This document shows, one piece after another, positions 7,140 through 15,237 of a stretch of DNA of 53,869 nucleotides. The translations under genes were made by a program, and so were the position numbers. Source of the stretch: Paludibacteraceae bacterium (GTDB taxonomy: Bacteria; Bacteroidota; Bacteroidia; Bacteroidales; Paludibacteraceae); contig JAGCWA010000056.1 of assembly GCA_017962085.1 (NCBI GenBank), positions 1-53,869 on the forward strand, given 5' to 3'. The number at the start of each line of letters is the position of its first letter. Position 1 is the stretch's first letter. Under the pieces are notes generated by a model, which saw only the letters and a program-made list of their open reading frames with translations, did not search any database and was not told the origin of the DNA.

Positions 7140-8531
7140 ATGAGTTCAAAAGAGTTGTTAGAAAAAATAACCACATTATTATCTACAGAAGAATTTTTCC
7201 GGGACTTTAAATTTCGGAAAAGCGATCGTAGCTTTATTTCAAAAAATGATGGCTTTAGAAAAGATGTGCAACTTCAGTGTGCTTATTATGGTAATGTAAT
7301 TCATTTGCATCCAATATATACTGTCAAGTTCGACATCTTGTTGAATTGGTTTAAAAAATACAATTTCAGAACGCTTCAAGACCAAAGAGACGATTATAGT
7401 TTTGGATTTTCAAGTTCCATGTTAGGGAAAAAATCAAGCGACTATGAATTTAGTTTGGACGGAAAGGACTTTGATTCGAAATTTGAATTTTTCAAAAAAG
7501 AATTATTTGAATGCTCTAATTGGGTGTTTACGAATTATGCGACGTTAGACCTTGCCTATCAACACGAAATAATTCCTTTGTTGAATGGGGATAAGGAAAT
7601 GCCTGATGGAGGAATTGAGTGGGCCTTTGAGGATTTGACTTTATGTAGGATTGTATCACCTCAGAATTACGGTGCTTTTAAGAAAAAGGTTTTGGAAAGG
7701 ATTGAATTCTTGCATAGTAGAAACGAACCTAATCTTGCACACTATTACGATAAATTAGACGAAATTATCGCTTACATGGAAGGTTTAAGCATCGAAGAAT
7801 TAGAGAATTACAAATTGAGCAAAGAAAAACCGAATAGCGAGATTCACAAAACGAAAAAACAGCCAGGGCAAAGAGAAATCAACAAAGCGTTGAGTGAATT
7901 AGACAAAAAAGATACGTCAATCAGAAAGAATGTTGCCAAAAAATTCGGGTGGAAACAAAGTAGTTATATAAACTGGAAAGTGAAAGCTGGATATTATTTT
8001 TATTTGGAACATCTCAACTGTTATAGTGAAGCAACTTTGTACGTCAAGCCCCTTTATATAGACGACTTATGGTGGGATGTTTTTGAAATGTCCAGCAATA
8101 AAAAAGCACCCATGAGCTTGAGAGGAAACGGAACGTTTTCGTTAGATGGCGTAAAAATACTGAAGACCCCCGATCTTTTCGACATTAGAGCTGAGGAGTC
8201 AGAATATGAATTGGAAAAAATACAGAAATATTCCGACGAAGTTGTCGAAAAAATTTGGGACAATGTTTTCCAGCAATTTGATGATGAAATCCAACGTTTT
8301 CTCAAAGAGAATCCCGACCCTGATTCCTATTTTCCAGAAGAGGAAAAATGCCATGGATATTATACGCTTATAACGTACCTGCATGCAGGAGACCGGCAAA
8401 AAGTTTTGGATAAGATTGCGGAGTTCAGAGCGACTCCAGGTCGAATACGTTCACCGATGGCAAGGTCGTTCGATGACGGCAAATCAAGAGACGGACTTGA
8501 CTTTATTGAAACATGGTGCAACAAAACATAA
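7140..8531 (+). CDS. two-domain immunity-like protein
   Basis: 463 residues, no signal. Residues 1-225 form one unit (KFRKSDRSFISKNDGFRKD near the start, vaguely like DUF4304). After a charged linker (about 228-250), residues 255-463 form a second unit, homologous along its whole length to the separate protein at 9244-9921: KKFGW/KKYGW, YVKPLYIDDLWWD, PMSLRGNGTFS, QRFLKENPDPDSY and a closing ETWCNKT. The second unit is thus present twice, once fused and once free, flanking an Imm11-like gene. Function is inferred as immunity from its neighbours; the biochemical role is unknown. Confidence 0.6.
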   Translation: MSSKELLEKITTLLSTEEFFRDFKFRKSDRSFISKNDGFRKDVQLQCAYYGNVIHLHPIYTVKFDILLNWFKKYNFRTLQDQRDDYSFGFSSSMLGKKSSDYEFSLDGKDFDSKFEFFKKELFECSNWVFTNYATLDLAYQHEIIPLLNGDKEMPDGGIEWAFEDLTLCRIVSPQNYGAFKKKVLERIEFLHSRNEPNLAHYYDKLDEIIAYMEGLSIEELENYKLSKEKPNSEIHKTKKQPGQREINKALSELDKKDTSIRKNVAKKFGWKQSSYINWKVKAGYYFYLEHLNCYSEATLYVKPLYIDDLWWDVFEMSSNKKAPMSLRGNGTFSLDGVKILKTPDLFDIRAEESEYELEKIQKYSDEVVEKIWDNVFQQFDDEIQRFLKENPDPDSYFPEEEKCHGYYTLITYLHAGDRQKVLDKIAEFRATPGRIRSPMARSFDDGKSRDGLDFIETWCNKT

Positions 8532-8542
8532 TTGGAGGATTT

Positions 8543-9238
8543 ATGAAATATTATAGATTAGATAATTCCGTTAACACGAAAGAAATAGGGAGACATTTTC
8601 TACAGGCAACTTCCGCCGATAAAAAAACTTTGGATTCAGGATGGAGTCTAGTTAGAGACGAATTCCCAAATTTTAAGCCAGACTTGAGATTTAATTTGGA
8701 AAAAGGTTCCAAATTGACGGATGTCATCAATTCGTGTATTGAAGTGCCTGGGTTCACAATAAATGAACGGGTAAAAAACATTTTTGAACAATGCAAGCTA
8801 CCAGAACACCGGTATTACGAAGCGACAGTTACAGATCTCAAAGGCGTTGTTCACCCCTACTATTGTCTCCATATTTTGCCTAATGATTATTCTATGATCG
8901 ATTTCGACAAAACCATATTCAAAAAAACAGAAGAACCTATGAAAACATGGCCGGAACTAGCTTTCCCGAATGTGGAAAAAATAAAGAATGCACCAGAAAT
9001 ACGGATAAAAAGTCTGGAAGAACTGAAAAAATATGAGGATGAGTTTTTCCCTAATGATTTGTATGTTGTTTTGGATGTATTAAGAATACATGACCGCGAA
9101 AAATACGACATGCTTTTTTTCCCGGATGTGGATGTGACCACAAAATACATCTCAGAAAAATTAGCGAACATGTTGAAATCCGAAAAGATTACAGGAATCG
9201 GATTATATCCATGTGACGACATCGAGAACATTGAATAA
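8543..9238 (+). CDS. Imm11-like (DUF1629 type) immunity protein
   Basis: 231 residues from ATG 8543. An in-frame ATG at 8513 lies inside the previous gene, while 8543 is preceded by TTGGAGGATTT, a good ribosome-binding context repeated exactly before 9933. The N-terminus MKYYRLDNSV and the block PGFTINERVKNIFEQCKLPE, followed by YEATV...HPYYCLHI, fit the Imm11/DUF1629 family described in polymorphic toxin systems. The C-terminal ISEKLANMLKSEKITGIGLY also fits. It is probably a cytoplasmic antitoxin for an Rhs- or CDI-type toxin not present in the window. Confidence 0.65.
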   Translation: MKYYRLDNSVNTKEIGRHFLQATSADKKTLDSGWSLVRDEFPNFKPDLRFNLEKGSKLTDVINSCIEVPGFTINERVKNIFEQCKLPEHRYYEATVTDLKGVVHPYYCLHILPNDYSMIDFDKTIFKKTEEPMKTWPELAFPNVEKIKNAPEIRIKSLEELKKYEDEFFPNDLYVVLDVLRIHDREKYDMLFFPDVDVTTKYISEKLANMLKSEKITGIGLYPCDDIENIE

Positions 9239-9243
9239 AAGGC

Positions 9244-9921
9244 ATGAAAATAATCATGAAACGGGAATTGAGTAAGGCATTGTCATCGTTTAAAAAACGA
9301 AAAAATTTATTGAAGAAAAGCATTTCGAAAAAATACGGATGGAATCAAAGAAACGATGTCAATTGGCGAATTGAATCGGGATATTATTTTGATATACTCC
9401 ATATCGATTCATGGTGCTACCAGCCCTCACTACACAAAGTCTATTTGCACGTAAAGCCTCTCTACATCGACGACTTGTGGTGGGATATTTTTGAAATCCC
9501 TGAAAACAAAAAAGAACCGATGAGTTTACGTGGAACCGGAACTTTCTCAATTTCCGGCATCGAGCTCATGGAAGAATCCTTATTCGAAGAATTATACGAG
9601 TCTGGAATAGAAGCAATAACACAGTATCCGGATGAAGACATTGAAAACATTTGGAACAACACTTTTCAAAAAATTGAAACAGAAATAAGCCGTTTTCTCA
9701 AAGAAAATCCAGACCCCAATTTATACATTCCCGAAGAAAACAAACTGAACCAAGGCAGAGCATACAAATTATATGCACTTTTAACGCATTTACACTTAGG
9801 GAACAAAGAACAAGCCTTGGAAATGATACCCGAATTAAAGGTGAATCAACCCGGAAATTGCTTTATAGGCCCCAAAGGGAAAGACATTGACTATATTGAA
9901 GCATGGTGCAATAAACAATAA
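9244..9921 (+). CDS. paralog of the C-terminal half of the 7140 protein
   Basis: 225 residues; ATG 9256 (MKRELSKALS) is an alternative start. It aligns along its length with residues 255-463 of the 7140-8531 product (YLHVKPLYIDDLWWDIFEIP, PMSLRGTGTFSI, SRFLKENPDPNLYIPEE, YIEAWCNKQ). The DNA after both genes is nearly the same (TGGTGCAA-AAA...TAATTGGAGGATTTATGAAA), so the duplication included the intergenic start signal of the following gene. Probably cytoplasmic; immunity role inferred. Confidence 0.6.
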   Translation: MKIIMKRELSKALSSFKKRKNLLKKSISKKYGWNQRNDVNWRIESGYYFDILHIDSWCYQPSLHKVYLHVKPLYIDDLWWDIFEIPENKKEPMSLRGTGTFSISGIELMEESLFEELYESGIEAITQYPDEDIENIWNNTFQKIETEISRFLKENPDPNLYIPEENKLNQGRAYKLYALLTHLHLGNKEQALEMIPELKVNQPGNCFIGPKGKDIDYIEAWCNKQ

Positions 9922-9932
9922 TTGGAGGATTT

Positions 9933-10403
9933 ATGAAACGACAGAGATTAACGGTAGGAGCCATAGTTGAGATTAACGTATATGATGAATACTATTGCTA
10001 TGCGCAAATATTAGGGCTTAGCAATCTGGCATTCTTTGACTATAGGACTAAAGAGCATCTTGAAGATTTTTCTGTTCTAAGTAATTGTAATATATTATTC
10101 ATACTGTGCGTATATAACGATGTTATAACTCAAGGCCATTGGTTGAAAGTTGGCAAATTACCGCTAAGAGAAGAACTCCAGATTTTGCCAATGCAGTATA
10201 TCTGTCATGGATCTAGCAAGTTGCAATTTGAGCTATACAACACTAATACAGGAGAAATTACGCCAAGCACGAAAGAGGAATGTAGAGGCTTGGAGCGTTG
10301 CGCTGTATGGGATAAGCACCATGTTGAAGATAGATTACGAGACCATTATAATGGAGTTCCATGCATTTGGTTGAAGGAAGAGTATGAATTCTTTAAAGAC
10401 TAA
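9933..10403 (+). CDS. Imm26-like immunity protein
   Basis: 156 residues, soluble. The N-terminus RLTVGAIVEINVYDEYYCYA, then ILGLSNLAFFDYRT, a hydrophobic LFILCVYNDVI block and HWLKVGKLPL match the pattern of the Imm26 family (G-x-x-x-x-I-x-L-x-D-x-Y-Y-x-Y-A, later W-x-x-I-G-x-x-P-L), found beside polymorphic toxins. The start at 9933 is preceded by TTGGAGGATTT. It is the last of four closely spaced genes (7140, 8543, 9244, 9933) that look like one immunity operon without any toxin. Confidence 0.65.
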   Translation: MKRQRLTVGAIVEINVYDEYYCYAQILGLSNLAFFDYRTKEHLEDFSVLSNCNILFILCVYNDVITQGHWLKVGKLPLREELQILPMQYICHGSSKLQFELYNTNTGEITPSTKEECRGLERCAVWDKHHVEDRLRDHYNGVPCIWLKEEYEFFKD

Positions 10404-10429
10404 TTATAAATGATAAATAGTTTTGTGAT

Positions 10430-10535
10430 ATGAGTGAGAAAAAAAGTTCCCAAATATATGTTCCAATCGAAGAGCAGTATAATCTTATACTATGCTTTTT
10501 TTAAGGATGGTGATGGTTATATTCTTAGATTTTAG
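10430..10535 (+). pseudogene. short coding remnant interrupted at a T7 run
   Basis: ATG 10430 opens MSEKKSSQIYVPIEEQYNLI...CFF and hits a stop right after a T7 run (10496-10502). Removing one T continues the frame with KDGDGYILRF to a TAG at 10533-10535, about 34 residues in all. It looks like the end of a lost gene. It is short, so chance cannot be excluded. Confidence 0.3.
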
Positions 10536-10544
10536 ATTTAAAAT

Positions 10545-11132
10545 ATGAAAAAACGTATATTATTAATTCTATTTATTATTTTCTTGTGTTTTTGTTATTA
10601 CTCCTTTTTCACGGGGGAAAGAAAAATATATTACTATTCCAATGGAACCTGTACGCTTACAAGGGTTGCTTATTCTAACACATGGGAAATGTGGGATGAT
10701 TTATATTATGGGAGGTTAGAATATGATGACATTGACAGGAGTAAGAGTTATATACATTGTGAATATCGAGGCGGTCTCAATGCAATGATGCAATATTGTA
10801 TTCATTTTGAATCGGATTCTATTTTCATCTATCATCTTGACGGGGCCTTTTTCAAAGTAAATTGCAATAATGACAAGTTTATCCTAATTGCGGATTTGCT
10901 TTCGAAACCTCCTAAGGATAATACAGTGCATTTCACATTTGGGTATGACGTATTGCGTTTTAGAGATACGAAAGAAAGAAATATTGTCATGGAAGATATA
11001 CCATCCCAGTACACGCTCCGTTTTTTCAGTCATATAAGATCGGAAAATGTATGTGAGTTTTATGAACGTGATGGGGAAAGAGAATGTTTGAAACGACTTC
11101 AAAAGAATCAAATGACGAAACCTCTGGAGTGA
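10545..11132 (+). CDS. membrane-anchored or exported protein, unknown function
   Basis: 195 residues with an N-terminal hydrophobic segment (residues 4-22, ILLILFIIFLCFCYYSFF) that is probably an uncleaved anchor or signal. The rest is rich in tyrosine and cysteine with beta-strand character. No family recognised. A 30-residue frame starting inside its 3' end (ATG 11084, ending TAA 11174-11176) abuts the next gene with no gap and may be another toxin-tail remnant. Candidate immunity protein by position only. Confidence 0.5.
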   Translation: MKKRILLILFIIFLCFCYYSFFTGERKIYYYSNGTCTLTRVAYSNTWEMWDDLYYGRLEYDDIDRSKSYIHCEYRGGLNAMMQYCIHFESDSIFIYHLDGAFFKVNCNNDKFILIADLLSKPPKDNTVHFTFGYDVLRFRDTKERNIVMEDIPSQYTLRFFSHIRSENVCEFYERDGERECLKRLQKNQMTKPLE

Positions 11133-11176
11133 CGAGTTCAGGGAAATCGGCAAAAGAAATAAAAAAGCTTTTCTAA

Positions 11177-12004
11177 ATGATGCGGAATATATTATTTTTA
11201 ATTGCATTCTTTTGGTGTTTTAATGCACTTTCACAAGAAGAACCTATATACACCTATAGGCAAAAGGATTCAACTCTGATAATTACGGGTAAGGGGACAA
11301 TCCAATATCTTGACGTAAATAAGTTTAAGGATAAATGTGTCAGAGTAGAGATAAAAGAAGGCATTGAAGGAATACAATTCTTTTCATTTTGTGATTTCAA
11401 ATTAATGAAGGAAATAAAGTTTCCAAATTCATTGCGTTTTGTGGGGAAAAATTCTTTTGTTAATTGCACTTCTTTGGAAAGTGTGGCAATTCCTCCTAAG
11501 GTTAAGTTGCTTGTGGGATCATTTACTAATTGTGATAATCTTAAAAACATTACTTTCCCAGATACTATTGGTGTTGAACTTAGAACTTTTAACAATTGCA
11601 GGAATTTAAAAAGGCTTTCATTTAAATATCTGTCAATTTTTGCTAATTGCCATTTGGAAAAGTGTGTCAGTATCGAGGCTATAGAGGTGAGTGATAGTAC
11701 GTGTCCCTACAAAACCAAGGATGGTGTGCTATATAGAGACGATAGAGTGATTATCTATCCATATGCCAAAAAAGATAAATCATATAGATTTCCGGATTCT
11801 ATTAGGATGATTGAAATGTTGAAGAATCCGTATGTTGAGAAGATATATGTTCCCGATGACATAAGAACAATCTATTTGCATCCTTGTGAAAACCTAAAAG
11901 TGATAAGATCAGAAAACAAAATATTCTACGAAAAAAGTGATGAGGGTATAAAAATGGATAGCCTCGTGATTCAAGTAACTAGGCATGGGAGACCTTTGCG
12001 ATGA
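11177..12004 (+). CDS. exported leucine-rich-repeat protein, BspA/LRR_5 type
   Basis: 275 residues with a cleavable signal peptide (hydrophobic 5-17, cut near ALSQ). The repeats follow the LRR_5 pattern of BspA-like proteins: IKEGIEGIQFFSFCDFKLMK, IKFPNSLRFVGKNSFVNCTS, VAIPPKVKL and ITFPDTIGVELRTFNNC. LRR_5 proteins of Bacteroidota are usually surface proteins that bind host or bacterial ligands. Here it lies in an immunity array directly after a possible toxin tail, so it might instead be an LRR-type periplasmic immunity protein. The domain call is firm; the role is inference. Confidence 0.65.
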   Translation: MMRNILFLIAFFWCFNALSQEEPIYTYRQKDSTLIITGKGTIQYLDVNKFKDKCVRVEIKEGIEGIQFFSFCDFKLMKEIKFPNSLRFVGKNSFVNCTSLESVAIPPKVKLLVGSFTNCDNLKNITFPDTIGVELRTFNNCRNLKRLSFKYLSIFANCHLEKCVSIEAIEVSDSTCPYKTKDGVLYRDDRVIIYPYAKKDKSYRFPDSIRMIEMLKNPYVEKIYVPDDIRTIYLHPCENLKVIRSENKIFYEKSDEGIKMDSLVIQVTRHGRPLR

Positions 12005-12031
12005 TTAAGGTGAAATCCATTGGAACTCTTG

Positions 12032-12051
12032 AGACGATGTGCACATCGTCT
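12032..12051. repeat. 20-bp perfect palindrome
   Basis: AGACGATGTG followed at once by its reverse complement CACATCGTCT, about 28 bp after the stop of the LRR gene and 43 bp before the start chosen for the next gene. It may be a transcription attenuator or terminator (only a short TTT follows) or a protein-binding site. Confidence 0.6.
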
Positions 12052-12094
12052 TTACAGACAAACAGCAAGACACAACAAAGGAAAATGTATTAAT

Positions 12095-12358
12095 ATGATC
12101 AATACCAACCAGGCGGCTATAACGACTAAATATGTTCTTTATGATCATTCTGAGATCGTAAGTGTATATCATGACATGGATGATGATTGGCAATTCTATG
12201 GGGTGGAAGAGGTTGAGACAGAGGATGCCGTATTATTGTCTATCGGTGAAATCATTGAATTAGACGCCTCTGTCAAGGAGATTCTGGATATTAAAAAAGG
12301 ATATTCCGCCCACAGGAATTCCAGAAAAGATAGCTGGAGGATAGAGAAATATGAGTGA
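12095..12358 (+). CDS. small acidic protein, possibly DUF2185-type immunity
   Basis: 87 residues from ATG 12095. The frame extends upstream to a TTG at 12020, but that part spans the palindrome and reads as basic, non-conserved sequence, so I reject it; AAAGGAAAA precedes 12095 by about 10 nt. The protein has the order YVLYDHSEIVSVYHDMDDDW, FYGVEE, a LLSIGEIIELDASVKEILDI block and GYSAHRNSRKDSWRIE. It resembles small DUF2185-like proteins often found as immunity genes, with limited certainty. It is the last gene of the left array, before a bidirectional terminator. Confidence 0.5.
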   Translation: MINTNQAAITTKYVLYDHSEIVSVYHDMDDDWQFYGVEEVETEDAVLLSIGEIIELDASVKEILDIKKGYSAHRNSRKDSWRIEKYE

Positions 12359-12427
12359 CATAATATTGTTGCCTCATAGAAGGAAATGGGCGGTCTATTG
12401 GGGTCAATAGGGCTCGTGGAAGGGTAC

Positions 12428-12460
12428 AAAAAAAGGTGCGTCGGATGGCGCACCTTTTTT
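12428..12460. terminator. bidirectional terminator between the array and argG
   Basis: Stem GGTGCG (12435-12440) / CGCACC (12449-12454), 8-nt loop, with seven A on the left and six T on the right, so it works in both directions. It ends the + strand immunity array and the - strand argR-GNAT-argG operon. Confidence 0.85.
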
Positions 12461-12477
12461 CTTATGATAGAAGCGGA

Positions 12478-13686
12478 TTAGATATTCTTTCCTTCCTCCT
12501 TGTGGTTCGCGTAGTAGACGCGGAGAGGGGTGGAAGTGACCTTGATGAATCCCTTCGCCTCCTCGGAGGTCCATCCCTTGTTCATCTCGCCGTACTCGCC
12601 GAACTTGGTCTTCACCAAATCGTCCTTGGAATCAACGCCTACGGTTGAGAAGGAGAGTGGACGGAGCTCCAGTTTCACCTCACCGTTGACGTTGCGTTGA
12701 GAGCTCTCCAACATAGCCTCGATATCCCTCATCACTGGTTCCAAGTACTGAGACTCGTGGAGGAACATTCCGTACCAGTTAGCCACTTGGTCTTTCCAGT
12801 ATTGTTGCCACTTGGAGAGGGTGTATTTCTCCAAGAACTTGTGTGCGCCGATGATCAGCATAGGAGCGGCGGCCTCGAAGCCCACACGGCCCTTGATGCC
12901 GATGATGGTGTCGCCCACGTGCATGTCTCGTCCGATACCATAGGCGGAACCGATCTCCTCGATCTTCTGGATGCAGGCGATCTTGTCGGTGAACTTCTCA
13001 CCATTGACGGAGCAGATCTCGCCCTTCTCGAAGCCGAGGGTAAGGAATTCGCTGCCTGTCTTCTTCACCTGTTTCAGGTAAGCGCTCTCAGGCAATCCCT
13101 CACGGGAGTCGAGGATCTCGCCACCGCAGATGGAGGTTCCCCAGATACCCACGTTGTAGGAATATTTCAGCTTGGTCCAGTCAGCGGCGAATCCGTGCTG
13201 ATTCAAGTAATCGATCTCATATTGGCGGGTGAGCGCCATGTCGCGCGTCAGCGTGATGATCTCCACGCCAGGAGCCATCACAAGGAAGGTCATGTCGAAA
13301 CGCACCTGGTCGTTGCCGGCACCCGTGGAGCCGTGAGCAATCGCGTCAGCGCCGATTTCGTTCGCATAGCGTGCGATGGCCATGCCTTGGAAGATACGCT
13401 CGGAAGATACGGAGATAGGGTAAGTGCCGTTTCTGAGCACGTTACCGAACACCATATACTTCAAGCTCTTCGCGTAATACTCTTGGGTGACATCCAATGT
13501 CACATATTTGACAGCGCCCAACTTGTAGGCGTTCTCCTCGTTTTGTTTCAATTGCTCAGCGCTGAAACCACCTGTGTTAGCGCAGGCCGCATATACGTCG
13601 TACCCTTTTTCCTTCGCCAGGTACATGACAGTGAAAGAGGTGTCGAGACCTCCACTGAATGCTACTACTACTTTCTTGTTAGCCAT
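12478..13686 (-). CDS. argG: argininosuccinate synthase
   Basis: 402 residues, the usual length. It catalyses ATP-dependent condensation of citrulline and aspartate to argininosuccinate in arginine biosynthesis, in the cytoplasm. The N-terminus VVVAFSGGLDTSF holds the N-type ATP pyrophosphatase loop (residues 9-17). The block HGSTGAGNDQVRFD and the later GIWGTSICGGE are also typical. It is the last gene of a - strand unit with a GNAT gene 22 bp upstream and argR before that, so it is probably under ArgR control. In Bacteroides relatives argC and argD often follow argG; here a terminator and an Rhs array follow instead. Confidence 0.95.
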   Translation of the reverse strand: MANKKVVVAFSGGLDTSFTVMYLAKEKGYDVYAACANTGGFSAEQLKQNEENAYKLGAVKYVTLDVTQEYYAKSLKYMVFGNVLRNGTYPISVSSERIFQGMAIARYANEIGADAIAHGSTGAGNDQVRFDMTFLVMAPGVEIITLTRDMALTRQYEIDYLNQHGFAADWTKLKYSYNVGIWGTSICGGEILDSREGLPESAYLKQVKKTGSEFLTLGFEKGEICSVNGEKFTDKIACIQKIEEIGSAYGIGRDMHVGDTIIGIKGRVGFEAAAPMLIIGAHKFLEKYTLSKWQQYWKDQVANWYGMFLHESQYLEPVMRDIEAMLESSQRNVNGEVKLELRPLSFSTVGVDSKDDLVKTKFGEYGEMNKGWTSEEAKGFIKVTSTPLRVYYANHKEEGKNI

Positions 13687-13708
13687 ATTTCGATGTATAT
13701 ATAGTTGC

Positions 13709-14302
13709 TTATATTTTGATGTTAGGATCCTTGGAGAGCTCCCTCTCCGCCATTTCGAGGCTCAGTGGCTCGTGTGGGTCGAACAACATGCCTGTGCAGA
13801 TGCAGTAGCGTCTGCCCGTGCGTTGCAGCACGTCGTAGTTGATGCAGCCCTGGCATCCCTTCCAGAATGAGTCGTCCTCCGTGAGGTCCGCGAAGGTCAC
13901 AGGGAGGTAGCCCAATTGCGTGTTGAGCTTCATCACAGCCGCACCGGAAGTCAGGCTGAAGATCTTAGCCTCCGGCCATCTCTTGCGGGCCAAAGTGAAC
14001 GTATGGTGTTTGATGCGGCGCGCCAAGCCCCTGCCACGGAACTTCTCCGGCACGATAAGACCGGAAGTGGTGACGTATTTCTTGTCCTCCCACGTCTCAA
14101 TGTAGCTGAATCCGGCAAACTCATCTCCGCAAAGTGCGATGATCGCTTTCCCCTCACGCATTTTTTGCTTCACGTATTCGGGGTCGCGCTTCGCGATTCC
14201 AGTCCCACGTACTTTGGCTGCCTTTTCTATCGTGTCCAATATCGTGTCAACGTAGCCAATATGCCTTTCGTCGGCAACCATGATTTCAATTTCCTGATCC
14301 AT
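13709..14302 (-). CDS. GNAT-family N-acetyltransferase of the arginine cluster
   Basis: 197 residues. The acetyl-CoA-binding motif is at PEKFRGRGLARRIKHHTF, with the typical V/I-x-x-x-x-R-G-x-G-x-A order. A C-terminal part with CQGCINYD and YCICTGM adds four cysteines. The gene lies between argR and argG, an arrangement known from Bacteroidales, where this protein is thought to supply or replace the first N-acylation step of arginine or ornithine synthesis. That substrate is inferred from context; the fold assignment is firm. Confidence 0.8.
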   Translation of the reverse strand: MDQEIEIMVADERHIGYVDTILDTIEKAAKVRGTGIAKRDPEYVKQKMREGKAIIALCGDEFAGFSYIETWEDKKYVTTSGLIVPEKFRGRGLARRIKHHTFTLARKRWPEAKIFSLTSGAAVMKLNTQLGYLPVTFADLTEDDSFWKGCQGCINYDVLQRTGRRYCICTGMLFDPHEPLSLEMAERELSKDPNIKI

Positions 14303-14327
14303 TTCCTCTATCTGAAATACGGTTGAA

Positions 14328-14798
14328 TTATTTAATTGAAGGGATGATCTGAGATAGAGACTCCGTCACCTCCTTCGTTGTCTTGTTTTCTTTTGTCACG
14401 GCAATGATGGTATCTTCACCCGCCACGGTGCCGATGATCACATCCTTCGCCTTGTCGTCGATCTCGTAGGCCAGACTGCTGGCGTAGCCCGGTCGGGTAT
14501 GCAACACCGCTATGTTGCCCGAGAACTCGATCGAAAGGAACGCATTCCCCATCGGGAAGTCGTTTCCGATGTTTCTGCTCTCCTCCTGTAGGCTCCTTGT
14601 CGGCAGCTGGTAGAGGTATTCCCCCTTCGAGTTGGTCGTCTTCGACACTTTCAGTTGCTTCAAATCGCGCGAGAGGGTCGCTTGCGTCAGCTCAAATCCT
14701 TGGGCGGACAACCGTTGCAGCAATTCCTCCTGGCTCCCCACAATCGAGGTGGAGATGATCTCTTGTATGGCGGCGAACCTTTTTACCTTGTTTTTCAC
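14328..14798 (-). CDS. argR: arginine repressor
   Basis: 156 residues, the family length. The N-terminal winged helix has IVGSQEELLQRLSAQGFELT followed by QATLSRDLKQLKV, a classical ArgR DNA-recognition block. The C-terminal arginine-binding and hexamerisation domain carries VAGEDTIIAVTK. It senses arginine and represses biosynthesis genes. It is the first gene of the argR-GNAT-argG unit, and a good ARG box lies 28 bp upstream, implying autoregulation. Confidence 0.93.
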   Translation of the reverse strand: MKNKVKRFAAIQEIISTSIVGSQEELLQRLSAQGFELTQATLSRDLKQLKVSKTTNSKGEYLYQLPTRSLQEESRNIGNDFPMGNAFLSIEFSGNIAVLHTRPGYASSLAYEIDDKAKDVIIGTVAGEDTIIAVTKENKTTKEVTESLSQIIPSIK

Positions 14799-14825
14799 TG
14801 TCTTATCGCTTTAGTTTCTACTCGC

Positions 14826-14843
14826 TTTGAATAATTATTGGAA
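14826..14843. promoter_or_regulatory. candidate ARG box (ArgR operator)
   Basis: TTTGAATAATTATTGGAA matches the E. coli-type ARG box WNTGAATWWWWATTCANW at 16 of 18 positions. A second half-matching unit (GGAATAATTAT) overlaps its end. It lies between the predicted -7 element and the argR start, a position suited to repression. The consensus is borrowed from another phylum, so this is a candidate. Confidence 0.5.
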
Positions 14844-14862
14844 TAATTATCCGTTTGCGCTG

Positions 14863-14892
14863 CAAAATTATGCAAATAATGTGAATGACAAG
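14863..14892 (-). promoter_or_regulatory. promoter of argR-GNAT-argG
   Basis: On the - strand, TAATTTTG (14863-14870) matches the Bacteroidota -7 element TAnnTTTG. CTTG (14889-14892) lies 18 bp upstream as a weak -33. Transcription would start near 14856, just ahead of the ARG box. Confidence 0.5.
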
Positions 14893-14973
14893 TTTTTCTA
14901 TGCATAAAAATCGGTTGATTCGTTAAAAATATGCAAAAGCACGTATCTTTATACCGAATATATCCATTCTTGC

Positions 14974-15237
14974 CTAAGGTACGGGGTCATAGCCGCTGCC
15001 GCCCCATGGGTTGCACCTCAATATTCTTTTTATAGCCAACCAAGACCCTTTGAAGACGCCATGTTTCTTCACGGCTTGGATCGCATATTCCGAGCATGTT
15101 GGCGTAAACCGGCAACATGGAGGGAAAAGTGGGGAGATGCACTTCCGATAGAAGTAGACGGGGAGCAGGACCATCGTCCTGACGGCCCTTTTAAGAGCGC
15201 TCGGCTCCTTGCCTTCTTTGTCCGGGGTTTGTGCCAT
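14974..15237 (-). CDS. yidD: membrane protein insertion efficiency factor YidD
   Basis: 87 residues. The family core is complete: [20 protein letters not shown], then [18 protein letters not shown] and [17 protein letters not shown]. YidD is a small membrane-associated protein that assists YidC-dependent insertion. It overlaps the end of rnpA by 47 nt in another frame, the usual tight linkage of these two genes. Confidence 0.93.
   Translation of the reverse strand: MAQTPDKEGKEPSALKRAVRTMVLLPVYFYRKCISPLFPPCCRFTPTCSEYAIQAVKKHGVFKGSWLAIKRILRCNPWGGSGYDPVP

Noticed and set aside
8513-8542. Upstream start of the Imm11-like gene
   Set aside because: Overlaps the previous coding sequence; ATG 8543 has a better ribosome-binding context identical to that of 9933.
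10418-10425. TAGTTTTG as a promoter -7 element
   Set aside because: No -33 element and only 5 bp before the ATG of a likely remnant; insufficient support.
12020-12094. N-terminal extension of the 12095 gene
   Set aside because: Crosses the perfect palindrome and has a basic, non-matching composition; start is a TTG.
12697-13704. 335-residue open frame on the + strand
   Set aside because: Antisense of argG; low-complexity translation without family features, while the - strand frame is a textbook ArgG.
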